Positions 37,863-43,445 of a stretch of DNA of 43,445 nt are shown piece after piece. A program made the position numbers and the translations under genes. Source of the DNA: Bifidobacterium italicum. Lineage in GTDB: Bacteria > Actinomycetota > Actinomycetes > Actinomycetales > Bifidobacteriaceae. The notes beneath the pieces are model-generated. The model did not search any database, was not told the origin of the DNA, and saw only the letters and a program-made list of their open reading frames with translations. Each line of letters begins with the position of its first letter. Positions within the stretch are counted from its first letter, which is position 1. The DNA is taken from positions 1 through 43,445 of the forward strand of contig NZ_MVOG01000039.1 of the NCBI RefSeq assembly GCF_002286915.1. Direction: 5' to 3'.

Positions 37863-40800
37863 TCATTGAGATTTATCGTCTCTCGATATGACGCTCAGCC
37901 CCTCCCTCCTTGAATAGACGACGTTCCATTGATTGATGCAAGCCGAATACGACACATCCTCGGCGAGCGCTTCATCGGATGCCCCATCCTGTGTCAACAC
38001 AAGCGCAAGACGTCCGGCAAGCCACGGGGATTCCTGCCATTGCGCGACGATGTCCTCGCATTGCTTCTCCAACGCGTCGATCAACGCATCAATGTCCCAT
38101 TGTCGGCACATTTTCGCCGGCAAGCGTACCGAGGAGCGACTTACCGTTTTCGCGAGCGCGGCTCTAGGCGTCGATTGGATCGGTATGGATGCGCCTTGGT
38201 CGACGCCATGCGCCGCGTCACCGATCCAAGGCAGCAAGTGGATGACGTCCCCCTGTCGGCACACCAGCATGACTTCGATGGTCTCCTGGGTGTCGCGTAC
38301 GGCCCGGTTGCCCGCGTCGTCGCTGAGCGAATGCGCATCGTCTATCTTCATGTCGAAGAAATCGAGCAGCGACGCGCGTCTGCCACGCATCGCGCTCAAC
38401 GACTTCATCAGATAGGCCTGTGCTCGTTCCCTTTGATCGGACTCCTTATGGTCGCGTTCGACGGCCAGCTCATCGTAGGTATCGACCCACCGCTCCGGAA
38501 TAAGCCCTCGCATCGAATCGGAATCGTAGGCGGTACGCACGGTGCGCACGATGTCCTCCGGCAGATGCGCGACGCAGCTCGTTCCCGCTCTTGTCAATCC
38601 CAACACGGCGAGCGCATCCATCAACGACGCGCCTTCGTATACCCGATCGACGTTGCGCGCGAAAGAGGGACCGTCCGACGTCCATTCCTCGATGCCACGC
38701 ACATAGCAGACCGCCTGGCGCATCCGTTCGGGACGGTCGCATTGGCCGTCGCCACGCATATGTCGATGCACGCGTCCTATGCGCTGCATCAATAGATCGA
38801 TTGGCGCGATGTCGCTGACCATGACATCGAAGTCGATGTCCAGTGATTGTTCGAGCACCTGCGTGCCGACGACGATCAACCGTTTCGGACGTTTGCCGTT
38901 CGCTTTCGTCGCCCGAGGTCCCAGCAGTCGGCGCAGGCGTTCCTCATTGTCCATCCGGTCCTCGTCGACGAACCTCGAATGGGTGAGGATGACGTCATCC
39001 GCGCCGAAACGGGTGCACGCGCATCTCGCGAGCGCCTGCGCCCTGTCCACGGTGTCGCAGACCACGCCCGCACATCCGCCATCAACGAGCAAACGGTCGA
39101 GCAATGCCATGATGGATTCGTCGTCATCGTCGACGAGGCGGAACTCCATATCGACTCGCCGCGCCGACGGATGCACGTCCTTATGACGGACCGTGCCGGA
39201 ATCGGTATAGGTGATCAGCGGATAGGACTCATCGACGACGCTCTCCCCCATATTGTCGTCGTCCATGACGGTGGTACGAGCAGCACCGTCACGCCCCTGC
39301 ATATAGGCATCGACGAAGGAATCGCGAATGGCGCGCGGCAACGTCGCCGACAGCATGACGACCGGCACATGGAAGCCGCCCAGCCATTCGAGCACACGCT
39401 TGAGGTATTCCCGCATGTACGAGTCATAGGCGTGGCATTCGTCGATGACGACGACCTTGTTCGCGAGCGCCAACTGCCTGAGCATCACATGCTTGACGCG
39501 GAGCGCGCCCATCAGCACCTGATCCACCGTGCATACGAGGAAGTTCGCAAGGACTCCCTTTTTGCGCCCTTGCAGCCATTCGGACACCACCGTCTCCGCT
39601 GCGACGCGCTCCTCGAATCCGTTGCCGCCGTCACCGTCGTCGATGGAGGACAGGCGCATGCTCGACGTGCGGATGATGTCGGAGAATTCGTCATTGAGCT
39701 GCGCTTTGCCGTGTGAGAGCCAGATGTTCTTTTCGGTCTCTCCCCGCTCCTGCGGGAGCGCGTCGAGCCATGCACGCACGCGGCCGAACATCGCGTCGGT
39801 CGTCGCCATCGTCGGCAGCGCGACGCATACGCCGCCTCTGCCGGTACGCACTCCCAGAATTTCGGCGGCGGCGAGCGCGGCTTCGGTCTTGCCTTCACCC
39901 ATCGGAGCTTCGATGATGAACAGACAGGGGTCCTTTGTTTCCGCGCACAGGCGGACGATGTCCCGCTGGACGGGTCGCGGATGCGCACCTTCCGGAAGAC
40001 GGAAACGCGCTGCGTAGAACGCGTTGGCATCGGCGGCGTCCCGCAGCGTACTCCCGTCGCTCGTCCATGCTGACGGCAGATGCACCTGGCGCCATCCGCG
40101 CTCGGCACGCCGGATCAGTCCCCCTTCCGTGGTGATGTCCGTTTGGGCGCTCCCCTCAGAAGGCAGCACGGGAACCAACGGGAATAGATCGTCATCGCTG
40201 TTGCTGGCGATCCAATCGGCCATGATGACAATCGCGGTGATCAGCACCTGCGACTGCGCACTGAGCGGATGGCGTCCAAGCCATGCGAACAACGCATCGT
40301 CGATGCCGGCGATATCGGCGACATAAGCGATGAGCTCATGCTGCACGTCGGACCATGCGGCGTCGTCCGCGCCGATGCGGCGTCTGGTGATGCCGCTGCA
40401 ACGCGCATCCTGAAGCGCATGGTGCGTCAACGGTTTGCCGTGGTGCGAACCCACGACGCCTGCGTATCCTTCGCTTACGCGCGCCTTCCAATGATGACGG
40501 GTGGCCAGATAGCGATCCAAGAGGAATGCGCCGGCTTCGGGATGCGTCGGCGTGGCATGATCAGTTATCACCGGAATCGCAAGTCCCGCCTCCTGCGCAA
40601 TCCACGACATCGATGCCCCATCGCCGTAGCGAATCGGCTTGTCCTGAAATACGGGCGTCGCTTTGCCTAGGTCATGAACGCCGACGAGAAACATGACGAC
40701 CTTCTTCGCGACATCCTCATGCCCTTCCACGTCACATGCGATGATCTCGCGCGTTCCCTCAGGAAGCCAATCATCCCAGATATGTGCGGCTACGCGCGCC

Positions 40801-40928
40801 GAATCCGACATGTGCACGTAGAGCGGCAGCCATTCCTCTCCGTCGCCTCGGTCCGTTTTCCCCCAGACGGAGCACGCCGCTTGCGAAAGCCGCATGCCGG
40901 CTGCCCTTGAATGATGTCCTTCTCTCAT
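37863..40928 (-). CDS. cas3: Cas3 helicase-nuclease, type I-E
   Basis: This 1021-aa protein has an N-terminal HD nuclease domain with VGVHDLGKATPVF (His-Asp near 85). An SF2 helicase domain follows with PMGEGKTEAA (near 341), DECHAYDSYM (near 493), SATLP, and a C-terminal helicase part (VGTQVLEQSLDIDFDVMVSD, QRIGRVHRH). It is recruited by target-bound Cascade to unwind and degrade DNA. ATG at 40928 is preceded by GGGTGGGGACG. A GTG three codons upstream and a Met at 40895 are alternatives. It is the first gene of the cas operon. Confidence 0.97.
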   Translation of the reverse strand: MREGHHSRAAGMRLSQAACSVWGKTDRGDGEEWLPLYVHMSDSARVAAHIWDDWLPEGTREIIACDVEGHEDVAKKVVMFLVGVHDLGKATPVFQDKPIRYGDGASMSWIAQEAGLAIPVITDHATPTHPEAGAFLLDRYLATRHHWKARVSEGYAGVVGSHHGKPLTHHALQDARCSGITRRRIGADDAAWSDVQHELIAYVADIAGIDDALFAWLGRHPLSAQSQVLITAIVIMADWIASNSDDDLFPLVPVLPSEGSAQTDITTEGGLIRRAERGWRQVHLPSAWTSDGSTLRDAADANAFYAARFRLPEGAHPRPVQRDIVRLCAETKDPCLFIIEAPMGEGKTEAALAAAEILGVRTGRGGVCVALPTMATTDAMFGRVRAWLDALPQERGETEKNIWLSHGKAQLNDEFSDIIRTSSMRLSSIDDGDGGNGFEERVAAETVVSEWLQGRKKGVLANFLVCTVDQVLMGALRVKHVMLRQLALANKVVVIDECHAYDSYMREYLKRVLEWLGGFHVPVVMLSATLPRAIRDSFVDAYMQGRDGAARTTVMDDDNMGESVVDESYPLITYTDSGTVRHKDVHPSARRVDMEFRLVDDDDESIMALLDRLLVDGGCAGVVCDTVDRAQALARCACTRFGADDVILTHSRFVDEDRMDNEERLRRLLGPRATKANGKRPKRLIVVGTQVLEQSLDIDFDVMVSDIAPIDLLMQRIGRVHRHMRGDGQCDRPERMRQAVCYVRGIEEWTSDGPSFARNVDRVYEGASLMDALAVLGLTRAGTSCVAHLPEDIVRTVRTAYDSDSMRGLIPERWVDTYDELAVERDHKESDQRERAQAYLMKSLSAMRGRRASLLDFFDMKIDDAHSLSDDAGNRAVRDTQETIEVMLVCRQGDVIHLLPWIGDAAHGVDQGASIPIQSTPRAALAKTVSRSSVRLPAKMCRQWDIDALIDALEKQCEDIVAQWQESPWLAGRLALVLTQDGASDEALAEDVSYSACINQWNVVYSRREGLSVISRDDKSQ

Positions 40929-40951
40929 CGTCCCCACCCCTTTTTGTTGTC

Positions 40952-40983
40952 ATCGCCTATGATGGTCACCAAGCATAGGCGAT
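40952..40983. promoter_or_regulatory. Nested palindrome in the cas3 5' UTR
   Basis: ATCGCCTATG (40952-40961) and CATAGGCGAT (40974-40983) are perfect 10-bp inverted repeats. The 12-nt centre itself contains the palindrome TGGTCACCA. It lies 24 bp before the cas3 start and downstream of the candidate promoter. It could be an operator or an RNA hairpin. Confidence 0.75.
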
Positions 40984-41021
40984 AAATACCGAGTAGATTG
41001 AAACCATCTCATAATGTGGAC

Positions 41022-41027
41022 AATATA
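41022..41027 (-). promoter_or_regulatory. Candidate -10 box of the cas operon
   Basis: TATATT on the minus strand, 5 of 6 to consensus, lies about 95 bp before cas3. No good -35 stands at 17 nt. The box overlaps the far end of the pseudo-protospacer at 41025-41044. Confidence 0.45.
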
Positions 41028-41047
41028 TGCGCTATACGTTTTAGGTT
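41025..41047 (-). promoter_or_regulatory. Candidate Cascade-guided repression site in the cas promoter
   Basis: Minus strand AAC (41047-41045) is followed by CTAAAACGTATAGCGC. This matches the pseudo-spacer CTAAAGCGGATTGCGC at 13 of 16 positions, with mismatches only at 6, 9 and 12. Positions 6 and 12 are flipped out in Cascade and do not pair. The AAC could be the PAM; its C equals the near-invariant last base of the array repeat. Confidence 0.7.
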
Positions 41048-41110
41048 CTTACTAAGTCACGAGACACAAGCATCCACATTTCTGGTACGCTCATTCATGT
41101 CCGCATCTTT

Positions 41111-41193
41111 CCCCTCCAACCCAATCGCCTCAGGGGATGATCCACTAAAGCGGATTGCGCGACAGTGTTCCCCGCAAACGCGGGGTTTCTCTT
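41111..41193 (+). ncRNA. Candidate CreR-like crRNA-resembling cas regulator
   Basis: Two degenerate I-E repeats flank a short guide. The first (41111-41144) keeps the handle GGGGATGATCC, identical to the array repeat end, and can close a CCCCT/AGGGG stem around an enlarged loop. The second (41165-41193) begins GTGTTCCCCGCAAACGCGGGG; it keeps the full CCCCGC/GCGGGG hairpin with loop AAAC, followed by TTTCTCTT, and could double as terminator. Between them lies a pseudo-spacer of 20 nt (41145-41164) whose first 16 nt match the cas promoter. This is the layout of known CreA/CreR RNAs. The promoter is not resolved. Confidence 0.7.
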
Positions 41194-41262
41194 CAATCTG
41201 GCCAAGCCAGTACGTGCACATGAGTGTGTACCAACCACCACATGCTCGCACGGTACCGGTCA

Positions 41263-42468
41263 TCAAAACAGCGGCTCAATCGCTTCATTGACCTTGCGGA
41301 GGCAAACCATAAGTCGGTCGAACGCAGACGGCGCAAGCATCGGCGACAGTGATTCCGCTTGCGTCAGCACATGAGCAGCCATGACTCGAGCGCACAGCAC
41401 CACCCGATCCTCATCCAAATGATGTCGGCGAGCCAGATCAGCCCATTGCCCCGGCGTCACCCATTCGGCAAACGGCGCGTCCTCATCCATCGGCATCGCG
41501 TATTCCTGCACGAACTCAGGCCAGAATCGCGTAGCCACCGCGTCGTACACCGGAGCCAACCGCACGGCATCGTCGTCCAGCATCAGTGAATAGTTCTTCG
41601 CATGGGCGTCGCTATTTGCGCTCGAAACGTTAAACGCATACCGCTCAAGCCATGCATATGACAGCTCATCACTCGCATCCACACGATGCAGCAGCTCAAG
41701 AACATCATCGACGCCTACATCATATTTCAGGCGTCCCGGCCGTCCCATAGCCTGCAGCAGATCCTCCTGACGCAAACGGGTGATACGCCCGTTGCTCACT
41801 GCACGATCGAAACGTTCCACGATATACGCGTCATGCCCACGTACCGACAACACCCCGCATGCAGGCACTGGGAGACCACACAACTGGGCCAATTGCATCG
41901 TCGCGAGTTCGATATCACGCAAATCGCGCAGATTCTGTGGCTGCGGTTTGACGATATGCGTCGAAGGCACGGCGGAATTTGGCCAATACCATTCGTCTTG
42001 AATCCGGGCCAGCGAAAACTTGCCCTGTGCCCCGGCCAGAGAGAATCGCTCATGCACCCCTTCCTCGTTCCACCACGAATGAGGCCGTCGTTCTATCAGA
42101 GCAATCTGATCAGCCAACATGTTCTCTTCAGCAGGCTCAATCATTTGCGCGGAAACATCTTCGTCTTCGTATCGGGTGAACACAAGACCGCCGGTGGAAT
42201 CCACGCCATCCAACAAATCGAACACGTCGGTCGACGCCGCCCCCAGACGATGCATCATGGCATAACGAGCGGTTTCCTCATCGGGAAGCAGATTGTCCAG
42301 AAACGCCTCCGGTGCACCTGTGCTCCAGCTACCGTCCAACGGCAGGCTCACACTAATCGGCACATCGGTATCGGAATCATACTGGAACACCACTCGGCCG
42401 CCATCATCGCGAGAGAACACGCCCACATGACGGCGGTCGCTCATCCACACATGCAGGATATCGGTCAT
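41263..42468 (-). CDS. hipA: HipA-family serine/threonine kinase toxin
   Basis: This 401-aa protein has an N-terminal HipA_N-type domain (LHVWMSDRRHVGVFSRDDGGRVVFQYD) and FSLAGAQGKFSLAR, the Gly-rich loop region. The kinase core SSANSDAHAKNYSLML carries the catalytic Asp, and APVYDAVATRFW the metal-binding Asp. E. coli HipA inactivates glutamyl-tRNA synthetase by phosphorylation and causes persistence. The ATG overlaps the stop of the antitoxin gene by 4 nt. The pair sits between two CRISPR systems. Confidence 0.92.
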   Translation of the reverse strand: MTDILHVWMSDRRHVGVFSRDDGGRVVFQYDSDTDVPISVSLPLDGSWSTGAPEAFLDNLLPDEETARYAMMHRLGAASTDVFDLLDGVDSTGGLVFTRYEDEDVSAQMIEPAEENMLADQIALIERRPHSWWNEEGVHERFSLAGAQGKFSLARIQDEWYWPNSAVPSTHIVKPQPQNLRDLRDIELATMQLAQLCGLPVPACGVLSVRGHDAYIVERFDRAVSNGRITRLRQEDLLQAMGRPGRLKYDVGVDDVLELLHRVDASDELSYAWLERYAFNVSSANSDAHAKNYSLMLDDDAVRLAPVYDAVATRFWPEFVQEYAMPMDEDAPFAEWVTPGQWADLARRHHLDEDRVVLCARVMAAHVLTQAESLSPMLAPSAFDRLMVCLRKVNEAIEPLF

Positions 42469-42773
42469 AGTGACATCGCCACCATCTCGATCGGGTATTC
42501 ATGCACATGAATGCCCAACACAGCGAACACGCGGCGCGCATCACGCAGGTTCGCCAACCCATGCTCATACAATGAGCGCACTACCCGTACGTTGACATGC
42601 GCTTCCTCGGCCACCTGCTCCTCATCCAAACGGCGGCTATCGATTATCTCACGCACGCGACATGCTACGGCCTGCGGAGTCGGCAGATAATCTACCTGAG
42701 CCACCGATGAACGAGGCAGATCGTCATACGCCGTTACAGCGTCATACCGGCTCAGGTCCAACGTCGTATGCAT
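42465..42773 (-). CDS. hipB: HipB-like antitoxin with helix-turn-helix domain
   Basis: This 102-aa protein has RVREIIDSRRLDEEQVAEEAHVNVRVVRSLYEHGLANLRDARRVFAVLGI, an Xre/HipB-type helix-turn-helix domain, and lies directly upstream of hipA. It should neutralise HipA and repress the shared promoter. The start at 42773 has GGAAGGAAG upstream. The stop overlaps the hipA ATG as ATGA, so translation is coupled. Confidence 0.88.
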   Translation of the reverse strand: MHTTLDLSRYDAVTAYDDLPRSSVAQVDYLPTPQAVACRVREIIDSRRLDEEQVAEEAHVNVRVVRSLYEHGLANLRDARRVFAVLGIHVHEYPIEMVAMSL

Positions 42774-42984
42774 CGTCTGCTTCCTTCCTCAGCCCGATCG
42801 AGCACATTATCCGCTACAATCCTATCTCATGACATGCGTCGTGTACGGTATCGAACCTCTACCCATTGGTTAGCTCTACATCATTGGAATCCCCTCCGTC
42901 AGCGTCAGATGCATCTCCTTGCGAATTCTGTTTTAGATTCTTCCGACCACTTTATTTCTTATTCACCTTGGTCGTGATAGCTTT
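42774..42984 (-). promoter_or_regulatory. Intergenic region carrying the hipBA promoter
   Basis: It is AT-rich. GATAAT on the minus strand near 42810-42815 is a fair -10 for hipBA with a poor -35. No convincing HipB operator palindrome is seen. A second, weaker match to the pseudo-spacer lies at 42921-42939. The type II array begins at 42985. Confidence 0.45.
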
Positions 42985-43404
42985 ACCAGAAATTAGCTTC
43001 TTCCCTTCCTGATAGACTTGCGAACAGGTCGGCATCGCCCAGGCTCAAGCTGGAAATTAGCTTCTTCCCTTCCTGATAGACTTGAAGCACTCCGCCATTG
43101 GATAATGACGAAGCTGGAAATTAGCTTCTTCCCTTCCTGATAGACTTGCATAACCGGACTAGCGCACTCAGGCGACGCTGGAAATTAGCTTCTTCCCTTC
43201 CTGATAGACTTGAGCTCACCGACGCCATCAAAACCGCGAAGCTGGAAATTAGCTTCTTCCCTTCCTGATAGACTTGACCAAGGTCGAAGCCAAGCTCGAA
43301 AAGCGCTGGAAATTAGCTTCTTCCCTTCCTGATAGACTTGCCTTCACAAATGGGGCGATCCACTTACGGCTGGAAATTAGCTTCTTCCCTTCCTGATAGA
43401 CTTG
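42985..43404 (+). CRISPR. Type II-C CRISPR array, 7 repeats
   Basis: The 36-nt repeats begin GCTGGAAATTAGCTTC and end CTTCCTGATAGACTTG. They start at 42985, 43049, 43113, 43177, 43241, 43305 and 43369, with spacers of 28 nt. The first copy differs in its 5' end (ACCAGAAATT). The repeat resembles those of actinobacterial Cas9 systems (compare Corynebacterium GATAGACTTC), which sets the plus strand as the crRNA strand. The end TGATAGACT resembles an extended -10, as in II-C arrays that transcribe each spacer from within the repeat. cas9, cas1 and cas2 of this system are not in the window. Confidence 0.96.
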
Positions 43405-43445
43405 ATAGCCGCTCAGGAAGGGGAGAATTTCAACATTTCCTAGGA
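43405..43445 (+). ncRNA. Candidate tracrRNA 5' part with anti-repeat (cut by window end)
   Basis: Right after the last repeat comes CTCAGGAAGGGGAGAA, then TTTCAACATTTCC. The reverse complement of the repeat is ...TCAGGAAGGGAAGAAGCTAATTTCC..., so both duplex halves are matched around a short bulge. GGAAAU of the crRNA can pair with AUUUCC here. This is an anti-repeat on the crRNA strand, the hallmark of tracrRNA, and explains why the 64-bp periodicity stops. The rest lies beyond the edge. Confidence 0.75.

Noticed and set aside
41111..41193. Reading the two degenerate repeats as a merely decayed array remnant
   Set aside because: The guide is shorter than any spacer, the hairpins are kept by paired arms, and the guide matches the cas promoter with mismatches at flipped positions; simple decay does not predict this. 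It remains the main alternative.

Overview
The window reads as a chromosomal segment of a GC-rich Bifidobacterium. It starts inside a 16S rRNA gene with the 5' end typical of the genus. It also carries an actinobacterial ileS translational T-box, a class C sortase/pilin pair, GC-rich hairpin terminators and bifidobacterial-type CRISPR repeats. The species cannot be fixed from the sequence alone. Nearly all genes lie on the minus strand; the exceptions are two tRNAs and an MFS transporter.

Positions 1-29,000 are core and housekeeping genome. In order: the 16S 5' end with its leader and a long G/T-rich upstream region; tRNA-Val(GAC) and tRNA-Gly(GCC); a small charged protein; a TetM/EF-G-like translational GTPase; an ArcD-like antiporter; a lipoprotein; a DHA2-type MFS exporter; a minimal pilus locus (major pilin plus class C sortase); T-box-controlled ileS; a translationally coupled TPM-like membrane protein and PspA; two paralogous small acidic proteins; a GH5 lipoprotein; a small coiled-coil protein; a CX5R phosphatase; a MarR-regulated heterodimeric ABC exporter; an FMN reductase-like protein; and an MsrAB fusion.

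Positions 28,700-43,445 are a defence island of visibly lower GC. A complete type I-E CRISPR-Cas locus reads on the minus strand: cas3-cas8e-cse2-cas7-cas5-cas6e-cas1-cas2, then a leader and an array of 33 good repeats plus 2 decayed ones. Upstream of cas3 comes a short intergenic region, then a HipBA toxin-antitoxin pair. After that begins a second array with 36-nt type II-C repeats, followed at the window edge by a recognisable tracrRNA anti-repeat; cas9 should lie beyond the edge.

The most interesting signal is in the cas3-hipA intergenic region. Two degenerate I-E repeats, both able to form the Cas6e-type hairpin, flank a roughly 20-nt pseudo-spacer. The first 16 nt of that pseudo-spacer match the cas3 promoter at 13 of 16 positions next to an AAC trinucleotide. 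Two of the three mismatches fall at positions 6 and 12, the positions Cascade flips out and does not read. This is the architecture of a crRNA-like cas-autorepressing guide (CreR type). A weaker second match lies upstream of hipB, so the same guide might link Cascade to the toxin-antitoxin module. A nested palindrome in the cas3 5' UTR may be a further control site.
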